Source of the DNA: an uncultured Muribaculaceae bacterium
GTDB lineage: Bacteria; Bacteroidota; Bacteroidia; Bacteroidales; Muribaculaceae
Direction: 5' to 3'
Assembly: GCA_910589055.1 (NCBI GenBank)
Contig: CAJURN010000006.1
Location: 1 to 64,000, forward strand
DNA length: 64,000 nucleotides
In this document: one piece after another, positions 43,610 through 53,072 of the stretch
Layout of the letters: every line of letters starts with the position of its first letter
How positions within the stretch are numbered: position 1 is the stretch's first letter
Program-made: the position numbers and the translations under genes
The notes under the pieces: generated by a model
Database searches by the model: none
The model's input: the letters and a program-made list of their open reading frames with translations, nothing else
What the model was told of the DNA's origin: nothing

Positions 43610-44191
43610 CTATTTGATTATGAGTTCTCCTTTTTTACCGTGTGCTCTTTTTATATAGAGTCCTTCGTCGGGATTTGAGATTCGGATTCCGTTTAGATTG
43701 TAATATTCATCGGTTCCCTCCTTCTCGATAAGCTGTGGAGCATTTATTCCGCTCGCAGCTTTCTTCAGCTCAATATGGCAGGTTCCCTCATAATTCTCTA
43801 ATACAAGCCGGTCATCGCTGAATGATTTGATAACGAATCGCATGGAGGACGAGTAATCGTTGCCATAAATTATATGCAACTTATTTCCATTTGATATAAA
43901 GAAATCTTCAATCAGGGGCATCTCTTCATTGTCTGAATGGTAATTGTTATCACAATCTACAAAAATGTAATTATAAATATATCCATTAAAAAGGCTACAA
44001 TCATGCATATATGCTCCGAAATATATGGAAGTAAAAGACTTTGTGCCAACTCCGGGAGCTACCGTAGATATCTCTCCTGAAAAAGAAGTGACGTCCCAGC
44101 GGCCTAAGAGGTCTACTTCGTCATATTGTTCGGCGTGTGCAAAAAGTGTGGCTGCCAACATCATTGCAGCTATTGATAATACCTTTTTCAT
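43610..44191 (-). CDS. Small exported protein, possibly lipocalin-like, with sorting-like tail
   Basis: The 193-residue protein has a signal peptide (MKKVLSIAAMMLAATLFAHA). The mature domain starts DLLGRWDVTSFSG, reminiscent of bacterial lipocalin-like domains, and has alternating beta strands such as FVIKSFSDDRLVLENYEG. The tail YYNLNGIRISNPDEGLYIKR ending ELIIK matches the short tails seen on neighbouring exported proteins. The gene is AT-richer than its neighbours. Function unknown. Confidence 0.65.
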   Translation of the reverse strand: MKKVLSIAAMMLAATLFAHAEQYDEVDLLGRWDVTSFSGEISTVAPGVGTKSFTSIYFGAYMHDCSLFNGYIYNYIFVDCDNNYHSDNEEMPLIEDFFISNGNKLHIIYGNDYSSSMRFVIKSFSDDRLVLENYEGTCHIELKKAASGINAPQLIEKEGTDEYYNLNGIRISNPDEGLYIKRAHGKKGELIIK

Positions 44192-44378
44192 TGATTGTAT
44201 GTGGCTTATTAAATTGTGAATATAGCGGCGAATTTAGAGAAATAATGATGAATCTGCAATCATTTGAAGCCTCCCCGGATATTATAGAAACACAATTGAA
44301 GCATACGCGCCACAGTATGCGCGAGTTTTAGGGATAATGAGTTTATGTTACCCCCTCCAAACCCACTCAGTGGTTGAT

Positions 44379-45371
44379 TTATTTTATTCCCTTTTGGCGG
44401 ATGTATTTGCGGAGGTCGGAGTAGGAGCCGCGGAATACGTCGATGTCGACGTTGGTTGATATGCCGGGACAGCGGCCTTTGTCGGTGAACTGCCATATTT
44501 CCCAATGGCGGGCGGATGGTCCGGCGGGATTGTAACGGGCAATCCAGAAGTCGTATTTGTCGAAACCGTGGCCTTTGAGATAGTCGCGGAAATATATGTC
44601 GTAGGTGTAGATGATGGGGCGCACACCGTAGTGTTTCTCGATTTTTTTGAGCCACTCCTTTGCCATTTGGATAATCTTGGCATGGTCGCGCGCCATGACC
44701 TTGCGGTTAATCTCCAGATCGAGAATCGGAGGAAAATCGCCTTTGCGCAGGGGAGTATGGCGGATGTAGTTCTGCACCTGCTTGTCGACCGACGACGTAA
44801 CCGACAGAAAGTGGTATGCTCCGCGAATGATTCCGCACTCGCCGGCTTCCTTGAAGTTGCGTTTGAAAGTGTTGTCCTGTATGGTTGCCCCTTCGGTTGA
44901 TTTCATGAGCGCGAAAAGCACGGGCTGGCGGAAACTGCCGGATTTCTTTCCAGATACGTTCCCCTTGCTGTCGGCGTAGAAGGCCACATCGTGCCAATTG
45001 ATTTTCTTCTGGTGGCGCGACACGTCTATTCCGTAGGCCTTTTTGCCGGGAATGAAGCGTCGGCCGCTTTTCTTTACGCTGCCTTTCTCCCAGATTCCGA
45101 ATTCGATTGTTCCGTCGGCATACACGAGTTTTCCAAGCCCTTGCTTGTAGTCGTTGACCCAGTAGCCGTAGTAGACGTTTCCGTTGGTGTAGCGGCACAC
45201 GCCATAGCCGTTCATACGGCCGTTTTTCACGCCGCCTTCGTAGGTGTATCTTGACGTCTTCAGTTTTGCCGCTGCCGCACTTTGAGGGATACACACCATA
45301 AGTGCTGCCAAAATCAGCAAGGCAACGGTGCGGAGCGGAAAAAACTTCTGAAATCGTGGGTTATATGACAT
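44379..45371 (-). CDS. Exported GH25 lysozyme with N-terminal MORN repeats
   Basis: The 330-residue protein (start ATG 45371) has a hydrophobic export signal (about 12-32) and two or three MORN repeats (about 40-105; YTYEGGVKNGRMNGYGVCRY). The C-terminal glycoside hydrolase 25 domain has YGIDVSRHQ, the catalytic pair in ILDLEIN, and WEIWQFTDKG. GH25 enzymes cut the beta-1,4 bond of peptidoglycan, so it may remodel its own wall or attack others. An in-frame upstream ATG at 45458 would add residues before the signal and overlaps the rpmE2 promoter; I consider it unlikely. About 190 bases without a gene lie between this stop and the previous gene's start. Confidence 0.85.
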   Translation of the reverse strand: MSYNPRFQKFFPLRTVALLILAALMVCIPQSAAAAKLKTSRYTYEGGVKNGRMNGYGVCRYTNGNVYYGYWVNDYKQGLGKLVYADGTIEFGIWEKGSVKKSGRRFIPGKKAYGIDVSRHQKKINWHDVAFYADSKGNVSGKKSGSFRQPVLFALMKSTEGATIQDNTFKRNFKEAGECGIIRGAYHFLSVTSSVDKQVQNYIRHTPLRKGDFPPILDLEINRKVMARDHAKIIQMAKEWLKKIEKHYGVRPIIYTYDIYFRDYLKGHGFDKYDFWIARYNPAGPSARHWEIWQFTDKGRCPGISTNVDIDVFRGSYSDLRKYIRQKGIK

Positions 45372-45418
45372 TGCGGAAGGTTGTTGACATGCGAAATTAC
45401 ACAAAAATTTCCGGAATA

Positions 45419-45450
45419 TTTTGCCGTACGGATAAAAATATGTAAATTTG
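45419..45450 (+). promoter_or_regulatory. Promoter of rpmE2
   Basis: TTTTG (45419-45423), a 19-base spacer and TAAATTTG (45443-45450) precede a 78-base leader. Confidence 0.65.
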
Positions 45451-45528
45451 CAGGCCATTACGAATAGGCGCCTTACCAGCGCAGTTCATAAAACAAAGAA
45501 AATACGTATTTTAAAGCTTTAAATAACA

Positions 45529-45783
45529 ATGAAAAAAGACATTCATCCTTCCAATTACCGCGAAGTGGTTTTCAAAGATATGTCGAACGATGAAATCTTC
45601 ATCACACGTTCTACAATCGCAACCCGCGAAACTATCGACGTAGACGGCGTAACATATCCCCTGGTAAAACTTGAAATCACCAGCGCATCTCACCCCTTCT
45701 TCACCGGCAAGCAGAAACTCGTGGACACCGCAGGTCGTGTCGACAAGTTCATGAGCCGCTACGGCAACCGCAACAAGAAGTAA
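45529..45783 (+). CDS. rpmE2: 50S ribosomal protein L31, type B
   Basis: The 84-residue protein starts MKKDIHPSNYREVVFKDMSN and contains SHPFFTGKQKLVDTAGRVDK, the L31 signature. It lacks the zinc-binding cysteines of the C+ form, so it is the zinc-independent type B. In some bacteria the two forms are exchanged during zinc shortage; whether this genome also has the C+ form cannot be told. It is monocistronic, with its own promoter and terminator. Confidence 0.95.
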   Translation: MKKDIHPSNYREVVFKDMSNDEIFITRSTIATRETIDVDGVTYPLVKLEITSASHPFFTGKQKLVDTAGRVDKFMSRYGNRNKK

Positions 45784-45863
45784 TCTTCTCTTCACGTTAC
45801 GCGTATCAGCCTTTCGGTCAGTTCATGCGCAGAACTGCCTTTCGAGAAGGATGATTCAAACAC

Positions 45864-45903
45864 TAAAAAAGCTGCATCGTAATCCGCGACGCAGCTTTTT
45901 TTA
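45864..45903 (+). terminator. Terminator of rpmE2
   Basis: AAAAAAGCTGCATCG pairs with CGACGCAGCTTTTTT apart from one mismatch, followed by more T. It could also serve the convergent lipoprotein gene. Confidence 0.85.
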
Positions 45904-45933
45904 TGCGTTAATCAAATGATTTAAACAACCCGC

Positions 45934-46827
45934 TTACAAGCGCTCGATGCCGGAGATTTCGGTGGAACATTCGCCGAGATTGCCGTTGAACTGGAGAATG
46001 GCGGTGACAACGCGGATGAAGTCGATGCTTTTCACGTCAACGGCATTTCCGTTGCTGTCTATCGCATTGTCGAGGTCAAGAGCCGAAGCCGCTTCATTGT
46101 TTGGGTGGCTGTCGGCGTATCCTTCAAGACAATAGAGGTCGTAACGGCCTGTGGCTTCGTTGTATACGCCATTGTCGGGCAGGCGTCGGGCGGTGAAGGA
46201 CAGGGTTCGCTCCTGCATCCACATTGGGAAATAGCTGTGGTTGTGGAACTGGGGAAGGGTGGGGAATACTCCGGATTTTCCGTCGCTGCACGTCCATGCG
46301 GTCTCACCTGACGAAGCCTCGGTGTAGGTGATGGTGACGATGGGCGCGCCCGTGGTGGATTCGCCTTTGAGTTCGAGCCACTCTCCGTCGTCGGGCAGTC
46401 CGTTGCCGTTTGAATCGGTCATCACATACACGATTCCGGGTTCGGAGCTGCCATAACGGCGTCCGTCGGTGCCTGTGCCGGAGTAATATGAATTTCCGAG
46501 CACACGGAAATCGGCCTTGCCCGGAGTGTTGACAATGGGATTTTTGAGGCGCAGCGTTACGCTTCCGCCAAACGCTCCGAGGGTGATTGTCCCGCGGTTG
46601 TTCAGCGCATCCTGGGCTTTTTCAAGGATGGAGGCTTCGGTGTCGGAGGAGGTGTATTCCGGAATCTCGTTGACAAACTGCCCGGGAGCAGGCTTGTAAG
46701 CGAGCACTTCCACGGACACGTCTCCCGACTCGGAGGGGGGTACGGGATTGTCGTTCGTATCCGAACACGATGCCAGCAGTGCAAGTAGCCCGGCACATGG
46801 GATTATGTGATATTTTGTCAGGTGCAT
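45934..46827 (-). CDS. Surface lipoprotein of unknown function
   Basis: The 297-residue protein has a lipoprotein signal with lipobox LLASC (Cys about residue 21). The body contains ITLGAFGGSVTLRL, a beta segment with FRVLGNSYYSG, EPGIVYVMTDSNGNGLPDDG (an Asp/Asn-rich loop that could bind calcium) and DLDNAIDSNGNAVDVKSIDF. I associate this arrangement with Bacteroides cell-surface proteins often annotated only as such. Function is not known, and no transport genes flank it. It is divergent from the VanZ-like gene. Confidence 0.65.
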   Translation of the reverse strand: MHLTKYHIIPCAGLLALLASCSDTNDNPVPPSESGDVSVEVLAYKPAPGQFVNEIPEYTSSDTEASILEKAQDALNNRGTITLGAFGGSVTLRLKNPIVNTPGKADFRVLGNSYYSGTGTDGRRYGSSEPGIVYVMTDSNGNGLPDDGEWLELKGESTTGAPIVTITYTEASSGETAWTCSDGKSGVFPTLPQFHNHSYFPMWMQERTLSFTARRLPDNGVYNEATGRYDLYCLEGYADSHPNNEAASALDLDNAIDSNGNAVDVKSIDFIRVVTAILQFNGNLGECSTEISGIERL

Positions 46828-46863
46828 ATTAATTATTAATTTTGAAGTCTTACACGATGCTCC

Positions 46864-47268
46864 ATGAAGAAGACCATTATACTTTTCAAACGTTTCTGGC
46901 CCACAATGATTGTGTTGGCTGTGATTTTATATGCCACATTGGCAAGTGACCCCGCCGGAGCTGAGGAGCTGCCGCCGATACCTCATATCGACAAGCTCAT
47001 CCATGCCATAATGATGGGTGGCCTTGTGGGTGCGATAGCTTTCGACAGTCAAAGAGCCAGCATGAAATCAATCGTGCTCACACGACGCTTCATGCTGGCT
47101 GTTACTTTCGGAGTGATGGCGTTCGGTGTATGCGACGAATTTCTTCAGGCCGCGGTGGACACCGGACGATCATTTGAGCTTATGGATATTGCCGCCGACT
47201 GGACCGGGAGCTGGGTGGCGTTTTTAGCCGCGCCTCCGGCAGTGCTGCGGGTTCTCAAACTGAGGTAG
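46864..47268 (+). CDS. VanZ-like membrane protein
   Basis: The 134-residue protein has four hydrophobic segments and the VanZ pattern: DKLIHAIMMGGLVGAIAF, then CDEFLQ with D/E-x-x-Q, followed by R-x-F-E-x-x-D-x-x-A-D-x-x-G. VanZ proteins can give low-level glycopeptide resistance, but most chromosomal copies have no proven role. It converges with the thioredoxin gene, whose end lies one base away. Confidence 0.8.
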   Translation: MKKTIILFKRFWPTMIVLAVILYATLASDPAGAEELPPIPHIDKLIHAIMMGGLVGAIAFDSQRASMKSIVLTRRFMLAVTFGVMAFGVCDEFLQAAVDTGRSFELMDIAADWTGSWVAFLAAPPAVLRVLKLR

Positions 47269-47269
47269 A

Positions 47270-48295
47270 TTATTTGCCTTCCATTGCGGCGCGGACGTCG
47301 GCGCGGAGGTCGTCGTCCTGCTTGTCGCGGCTGATGATTGTGCCGTCGGGGCTGAAGAGGATTATGCAGGGGATGCCTGTGATGCCGTACAAATCCGTGG
47401 GGATGGTCTGAGCGTCGAGGATGCACTCCCAGGGAAGGCCATGCTGCTTGATTGCGGCTTTGGTGTTTTCGGGCTCGTCCCACACGGCCACACCGAGCAC
47501 TTCAAGACCCTTGTCCTTGTATTCGTTGTAGAGCTCCTTGAGCACCTTGGTCTGACGGATGCAGGGGCCGCACCAGCTTGCCCAGAAGTCAACGAGCACG
47601 TAATGTCCTTTGCCGACATAGTCGCTCAGGCGGCTTGTCTTGCCGTCGTAGGTCACTTCAAAATCAACAAATTTCTTGCCGGGCTGGGTATTCTCGCGGC
47701 GTTCCGCCTGTTCGAGTATAGATTTTGAACGCTCGAAATTGTTGAAATACGGATATTTTTTCAGGACGTCTCTCAGCTCAGAAGCGGAGTATTGCTGGGC
47801 TTCATTAAGGAATACGTAAAATCCGACCGGATTATCGGAGTTCTCTTCCATAACGGAAGACATGAGGCTCTCGAATTTTCTTTGCAGGGCTTCGCGGGTG
47901 GAATCGTCCGCTGCGGTCTGGAAATCTTTGCTTATAGCCTCGACTTCGCCGTACATTGCTGTAAGGCGGTCGTTGAGCATGCTGCCGAAAGGCTGGTTAT
48001 TGTTGGCCTTGAAGGAGATGCTTCCGCCTTCGAGGATAAACACGTTCATGCGGTTGCCTTTGGCTTCGAGGCGTGCGAGTACGGGTTCGTCGATTTCTCC
48101 GGAGAATACGGCAACCTTGTCTTTTACGACTGTGCTGTCGATTTTCTCGCCGGTATCGAAATTGGTCATATACACTGTGGCTCCTTCAAAATTGTCGGGC
48201 ATCGGAGCCTGCACTTTGTAGCGCTCGGCATTGGCGCAGCTTGCAGTGGCGGCGCCTACTGCAAGCGCAAAAATAAGTTTGGAAAAATTTTTCAT
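47270..48295 (-). CDS. TlpA-like thioredoxin lipoprotein with DUF4369 domain
   Basis: The 341-residue protein has a lipoprotein signal ending TASC (Cys about 20). The N-terminal part (about 25-125) is DUF4369-like. The C-terminal thioredoxin/AhpC-TSA domain has the redox motif FWASWCGPCIRQT and the cis-proline loop GITGIPCIIL. It should reduce or oxidise disulfides in the envelope. Fifteen bases separate its start from the end of the phosphatase gene upstream, so they are probably co-transcribed. Confidence 0.85.
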   Translation of the reverse strand: MKNFSKLIFALAVGAATASCANAERYKVQAPMPDNFEGATVYMTNFDTGEKIDSTVVKDKVAVFSGEIDEPVLARLEAKGNRMNVFILEGGSISFKANNNQPFGSMLNDRLTAMYGEVEAISKDFQTAADDSTREALQRKFESLMSSVMEENSDNPVGFYVFLNEAQQYSASELRDVLKKYPYFNNFERSKSILEQAERRENTQPGKKFVDFEVTYDGKTSRLSDYVGKGHYVLVDFWASWCGPCIRQTKVLKELYNEYKDKGLEVLGVAVWDEPENTKAAIKQHGLPWECILDAQTIPTDLYGITGIPCIILFSPDGTIISRDKQDDDLRADVRAAMEGK

Positions 48296-48310
48296 TTTTG
48301 TTATTTAGTT

Positions 48311-48826
48311 TTATTTCAATAATTCAAACAGATGTGAACAGCCGTCCTGAAGCAGGTCGAGGACAAGTTCGAAACCTTCCGCCCCTTCGTAATAAGGATC
48401 GGGGATGTAGTCGTAGCGCATGGCCTTGTCAACAAACTCGGCCATAGGAATGATTTTCCGTTCCGCCTCGGGAGTGGGCGCGAGCAGGCGCAGATTGCGC
48501 TCGTTGGAGCCGTCCATGGGGATTATTATGTCGAAGTTGTCGAAATCGCTTTCCCTGACCTGACGGGCATGGTGTGTGAGTTCGAAGCCGCGGCGGCGCG
48601 CATGTATGCGCATGCGGTGGTCGGGAAGGTCGCCTGTGTGGTAATTTCCCGTTCCGGCGGAGTCGATGGTCCAGCGGTGGGATTGTCCGGCGCGGTCAAC
48701 TATATCGGCAAGCACTCCCTCGGCAGCCGGAGAGCGGCAGATATTTCCAAGACAAACGAACAGAACACGTATTTTTCCACTGCCACGCAGCGATTCGATA
48801 TATTCTCTTGCTTTCTCGCTTTTCAT
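48311..48826 (-). CDS. Low-molecular-weight protein-tyrosine phosphatase
   Basis: The 171-residue enzyme has the P-loop VLFVCLGNICRSPAAEGV (C-x5-R) and the catalytic Asp in DPYYEG near the C-terminus. It hydrolyses phosphotyrosine; in some bacteria it controls capsule kinases. No kinase or capsule genes are near. I start at ATG 48826; the in-frame ATG at 48877 adds 17 residues with no family counterpart. Confidence 0.9.
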   Translation of the reverse strand: MKSEKAREYIESLRGSGKIRVLFVCLGNICRSPAAEGVLADIVDRAGQSHRWTIDSAGTGNYHTGDLPDHRMRIHARRRGFELTHHARQVRESDFDNFDIIIPMDGSNERNLRLLAPTPEAERKIIPMAEFVDKAMRYDYIPDPYYEGAEGFELVLDLLQDGCSHLFELLK

Positions 48827-48916
48827 TTTTTTGCTGTAATTGAAATGTAAAGATAAGAATAAATTACCATATCTCAAAAGCCGGATGTAAAAGTTACGAA
48901 AAAGTTACACTTCGGC

Positions 48917-48947
48917 TTTGAGATGTTAATATTTGTAGGTAATTTTG
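48917..48947 (+). promoter_or_regulatory. Promoter of the hexuronate operon
   Basis: TTTG (48917-48920), a 19-base spacer and TAATTTTG (48940-48947) lie 20 bases before the transporter ATG. No clear operator palindrome is visible. Confidence 0.6.
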
Positions 48948-48967
48948 TAGACCTAAATCTAATTATC

Positions 48968-50425
48968 ATGACCAAAAACGGAAAAATGTCGAACTACCGG
49001 TGGGTGATATGCGGAATGTTGTTCGCCGCACTGGTAATCAATTATCTTGACAGGCAGGTTCTGTCGCTTACCTGGAAAAATTTCATAGCTCCCGAATTTG
49101 ACTGGACTGACGCCGACTATGGCCTTATTACGGGCGTATTCTCGGTTGTTTATGCTGTTTCGATGCTCTTCGCAGGACGTGTTGTCGACAAACTCGGCAC
49201 CAAGAAAGGCTTCATGTGGGCCATTGGTGTGTGGTCGGCAGGAGCATGTCTTCACGCAATCTGCGGCATCCTTACCAACGGCATCGTTACCGGCGACTGG
49301 ATTATGTCGTTTGTCGGCGCGCGTGAGAACATCCTGCTTGCAAAGAATGTGAGCGGACTTTCAGTGATGATAACCACTGTGAGCGTGTGGCTCTTCCTTG
49401 GAGCACGCACGATTCTATCTATCGGAGAGGCCGGTAACTTCCCATGTTCCATCAAGGCTGTTGCGGAGTACTTTCCCAAGAAAGACCGCGGTTTTGCTAC
49501 CGGAGTGTTTAATTCCGGCGCTCAGATTGGCGCTTTGATTGCTCCGTTTACCATTCCCTTGATTGCCAAATATTACGGTTGGGAAATGTCGTTCCTTGTA
49601 ATCGGCGTGCTTGGCTTTGTGTGGATGGGTGCGTGGGTATTTGTATACAAGGAGCCGCACCGGAATCCGCGTGTCAATGTTGCCGAGCTCAATTATATCG
49701 AACAGGATGTGGCCGCCGAGAGCGATACGGTTGCCGCCGAGCCTGCCGACAATAAGAAAATCGGATTCCTGCGACCCTTCGCTTTCCGTCAGACATGGGC
49801 CGTGATTTTTGGCCGTTTCCTGCCTGATTCGGTATGGTGGTTCCTGCTTTTTTGGGCGCCGGCGTTCATTAGCGAGGTCTATGGCTATTCCACCTCGTCA
49901 TTGACCGGTATGCTTGCCATTTTTGCAATATATTTCATATCCATGCTCTCGATGGCAGGCAGTTATCTGCCCACCTTCATCATCAACCGCACGGGCGTGA
50001 ATCCATATTCGGGACGTATGAAAGCGATGCTGATTTTTGCTTTCTTCCCTCTGCTCGGTGTGGGCGTGATGCCATTAGGACAGATTTCGCTTTGGTTCTC
50101 GGTAGTGATTATCGGCATTATGGCCGCGGCACATCAGAGCTGGAGCGCAAATGTCTATAACGTTGTCAGCGATATGTTTCCCAAGTCGGTTGTGGCGACC
50201 GTGACCGGCGCCGCAGGACTTGCCAGCGGTCTTGGCAGCTTCATGTCGAACTACGGCGCGGGATGCCTTTTCAGCTATGCCGGAGCGGTGAACATGCATT
50301 TCCTCGGATTCGAAGGCAAAAATGCCGGATACATGATTGTTTTCCTCTGTGCGAGTGTGGCTTATCTGCTGAGCTGGTGCATCATGAAGATTCTTGTGCC
50401 TAAATACAAACTCGTGAAATTATAA
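48968..50425 (+). CDS. exuT: MFS hexuronate transporter (ExuT-like)
   Basis: The 485-residue transporter has about 12 membrane helices and the anion:cation-symporter motif NYLDRQVLSLTW in helix 1, plus GEAGNFPCSIKAVAEYFPKKDRGFATG between helices 4 and 5. Together with the downstream uxaC and uxuA genes this points to glucuronate or galacturonate uptake. An upstream in-frame ATG at 48923 overlaps the promoter, so ATG 48968 is used. It is the first gene of the operon, 37 bases before uxaC. Confidence 0.85.
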   Translation: MTKNGKMSNYRWVICGMLFAALVINYLDRQVLSLTWKNFIAPEFDWTDADYGLITGVFSVVYAVSMLFAGRVVDKLGTKKGFMWAIGVWSAGACLHAICGILTNGIVTGDWIMSFVGARENILLAKNVSGLSVMITTVSVWLFLGARTILSIGEAGNFPCSIKAVAEYFPKKDRGFATGVFNSGAQIGALIAPFTIPLIAKYYGWEMSFLVIGVLGFVWMGAWVFVYKEPHRNPRVNVAELNYIEQDVAAESDTVAAEPADNKKIGFLRPFAFRQTWAVIFGRFLPDSVWWFLLFWAPAFISEVYGYSTSSLTGMLAIFAIYFISMLSMAGSYLPTFIINRTGVNPYSGRMKAMLIFAFFPLLGVGVMPLGQISLWFSVVIIGIMAAAHQSWSANVYNVVSDMFPKSVVATVTGAAGLASGLGSFMSNYGAGCLFSYAGAVNMHFLGFEGKNAGYMIVFLCASVAYLLSWCIMKILVPKYKLVKL

Positions 50426-50462
50426 GCAGGATGTCCAAATTAGTTAATAATATAATATAGAT

Positions 50463-51875
50463 ATGTCCTCAGCCGAATCTTTTACCGGTGGAGATTTTCT
50501 CCTTGAAGGCCCTGCGGCGCGTGAGCTTTACCACAATCATGCCGCATCGCTTCCTATAATTGATTATCACTGTCATCTTTCTCCCAAGATGATTGACGAA
50601 GACCACCGTTTCGCCACTATCACCGAGCTTTGGCTCGGGGGCGACCATTACAAATGGCGTGCGATGAGAGCCAACGGGGTTGACGAGAAATACATAACCG
50701 GTGATGCTTCCGATAAGGAAAAATTCCTGAAGTGGGCGGCCACCGTGCCGTATACTCTGCGTAATCCGCTGTATCATTGGACTCACCTTGAACTGCGCAC
50801 GGCTTTCGGAATCGACGAAGTGCTCAATGAAGAGTCGGCCGAACGGATTTATGACCTCTGCAACGAGCGTCTGAAGGATCCGGACATGAGCGCCCGGGGG
50901 CTGATGCGCCGCTACAAGGTTGAGGTTGTGTGTACGACCGATGACCCCGTCGACAGCCTCGAACACCACCGCAACATACGCAACAGCGGATTTGAGATTA
51001 AAGTTCTTCCCACCTGGCGCCCCGACAAGGCAATGGCTGTTGAGTGCTCGGAAGAATATCTGAAGTATATCGCTCGTCTGGGCGAGGTTTCGGGTGTGGA
51101 AATCAACTCCTACGCCACGCTCATTGAGGCGCTCCGGGTGCGCCATGATTTCTTTGCCGAGAACGGTTGTCGGCTCGCCGACCACGGAGTAGGGAAGTTT
51201 CCCTATATTCCATGTAGCCCCGATGAGGCCGACGGACTTTTCCGGCGTGTGCTTGAAGGCGGGAAACTTGATGCCGCAGGCGTTGAAAAACTCAAGACTG
51301 CGATTCTGCTTGACCTCGCGCGCATGAACCATGCCCGCGGTTGGGCGCAGCAGTTCCACTTCGGGCCGTTGCGTAATGTCAATCCACGCATGTTCCGCAC
51401 GCTTGGCCCCGATACGGGATTCGATACAATCGGCGACTACTCCGGCGCGGAGGCCATTGCCGGATTCTTAGGAACTCTCAGCGACGAGGACAGGCTTGCC
51501 AAGACCATCCTCTACAATCTCAATCCGGCCGACAACACTTGGGTGGCGGCCATGATAGCGAATTTCCAGGACGGTTCGGTGCCCGGGAAAATTCAGATGG
51601 GTTCGGGCTGGTGGTTCAACGACCAGATTGACGGCATGGAGCAGCAGATGAACGCACTTTCCTTGCAGGGTCTGCTGAGCCGTTTCGTGGGCATGCTCAC
51701 CGATTCACGCTCCTTTGTGAGCTATCCGCGCCACGAGTATTTCCGCCGTGTGCTCTGCAATCTTCTCGGCTCCGACATCGACCGCGGTCTCATTCCCCGC
51801 GCCGAGCTGCCCCGTGTGCGCCGTATGGTAGAAGACATCTGCTACAACAATGCCAAAGAATATTTTAATTTTTGA
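50463..51875 (+). CDS. uxaC: Uronate isomerase
   Basis: The 470-residue protein matches UxaC, which converts glucuronate to fructuronate and galacturonate to tagaturonate. Visible features are the metal motif DYHCHLSPKMI, the CTTDDPVDSLEHH block, LHP-type W-R-P-D-K, and GSGWWFNDQIDGMEQQM near the C-terminus. Length fits the family. The stop lies 17 bases before the uxuA start codon. Confidence 0.95.
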   Translation: MSSAESFTGGDFLLEGPAARELYHNHAASLPIIDYHCHLSPKMIDEDHRFATITELWLGGDHYKWRAMRANGVDEKYITGDASDKEKFLKWAATVPYTLRNPLYHWTHLELRTAFGIDEVLNEESAERIYDLCNERLKDPDMSARGLMRRYKVEVVCTTDDPVDSLEHHRNIRNSGFEIKVLPTWRPDKAMAVECSEEYLKYIARLGEVSGVEINSYATLIEALRVRHDFFAENGCRLADHGVGKFPYIPCSPDEADGLFRRVLEGGKLDAAGVEKLKTAILLDLARMNHARGWAQQFHFGPLRNVNPRMFRTLGPDTGFDTIGDYSGAEAIAGFLGTLSDEDRLAKTILYNLNPADNTWVAAMIANFQDGSVPGKIQMGSGWWFNDQIDGMEQQMNALSLQGLLSRFVGMLTDSRSFVSYPRHEYFRRVLCNLLGSDIDRGLIPRAELPRVRRMVEDICYNNAKEYFNF

Positions 51876-51892
51876 TACCAAAATTCTCAGAA

Positions 51893-53056
51893 ATGGAAAA
51901 GACTTGGAGATGGTTCGGGCCGAATGATAAAATCACGCTCGACATGCTCAGACAGATAGGAGTGGAAGGCATCGTAACCGCCCTGCACCACATTCCCAAC
52001 GGCGAGGTATGGTCGTTTGAGGAAGTAATGAAGATGAAGGACTACATCGAGTCCCACGGCCTTAGATGGTCGGTTGTGGAAAGTCTGCCCGTATGCGAAT
52101 CAATCAAGTACGCAGGACCTGACCGCGATGAGCTCATCGAGAAATATAAGGAGAGTCTTGCCAACCTCGGACGTGCGGGAGTGAAGACAATCTGCTACAA
52201 CTTCATGCCCGTGCTGGACTGGGCACGTACCGACCTTGATTATCCCAACCCCGACGGCACAACCAATCTTTACTTCAACCGCGCGGAATTTGCTTATTTC
52301 GACATCTATATTCTCCGCCGCGAAGGTGCGGAAAAAGATTATGACGCCGAGACCCTGCGTCGTGTCGAGGAACTCAAGCCCCGCATGGACAAGGAGGCCG
52401 AGCGTCGTCTTGTGGAGAACATCATAGTCAAGACCCAGGGCTTCGTCAACGGCAATATTTCGGAAAACGACCTCGAGCCTGTCGAGAAATTCCGCGAGCT
52501 TCTTGCCCTTTACAAAGATATTGATGCCGACGGCCTGCGTGCCAACATGAAATACTTCCTTGAGGCTATCATGCCTGTGTGCAACGAGTATGACATCAAT
52601 ATGTGTGTGCATCCCGATGATCCCCCGCTGCAGATTCTCGGCCTTCCGCGCATCGTGACCTGCGATGCCGACATCCGCGCTTTCCTCGACGCTGTGCCCG
52701 ACCCTCACAACGGACTCACGTTCTGTGCCGGTTCGCTGAGCGCCGGAACGCATAACGATGTGGTTGAACTGGCCCGGAAATATGCCTCACGCACCCACTT
52801 CGTGCATGCCAGAATATGCAATGTAATGCCTTCGGGCGACTTCAAGGAGTCGAGTCACCTTGACCCGCGCCTTGTTGAGATTGTGAAGATTTTTGAGACT
52901 GAACGACCCGGAGTACCCATGCGTGTGGACCATGCACCCCTCATGCTCGGCGATGGCGAGATGGGTTACAATGCCGGATATTCCTTCCATGGCCGCATGC
53001 TCGCTCTCGGAATGGTAGGCGGAATAATGGCTGCTGTCAACACTCTAAACAAATAA
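51893..53056 (+). CDS. uxuA: Mannonate dehydratase
   Basis: UxuA dehydrates D-mannonate to 2-keto-3-deoxygluconate. The 387-residue barrel starts MEKTWRWFGPNDKITL and shows GIVTALHHIPNGEVW, NMCVHPDDPP, LTFCAGSLSAG, HARIC and MRVDHAPLM, all family motifs with metal-binding His, Cys and Asp. I chose ATG 51893 over an upstream TTG in the uxaC tail. Confidence 0.95.
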   Translation: MEKTWRWFGPNDKITLDMLRQIGVEGIVTALHHIPNGEVWSFEEVMKMKDYIESHGLRWSVVESLPVCESIKYAGPDRDELIEKYKESLANLGRAGVKTICYNFMPVLDWARTDLDYPNPDGTTNLYFNRAEFAYFDIYILRREGAEKDYDAETLRRVEELKPRMDKEAERRLVENIIVKTQGFVNGNISENDLEPVEKFRELLALYKDIDADGLRANMKYFLEAIMPVCNEYDINMCVHPDDPPLQILGLPRIVTCDADIRAFLDAVPDPHNGLTFCAGSLSAGTHNDVVELARKYASRTHFVHARICNVMPSGDFKESSHLDPRLVEIVKIFETERPGVPMRVDHAPLMLGDGEMGYNAGYSFHGRMLALGMVGGIMAAVNTLNK

Positions 53057-53072
53057 ACACCCCTCATACGAT

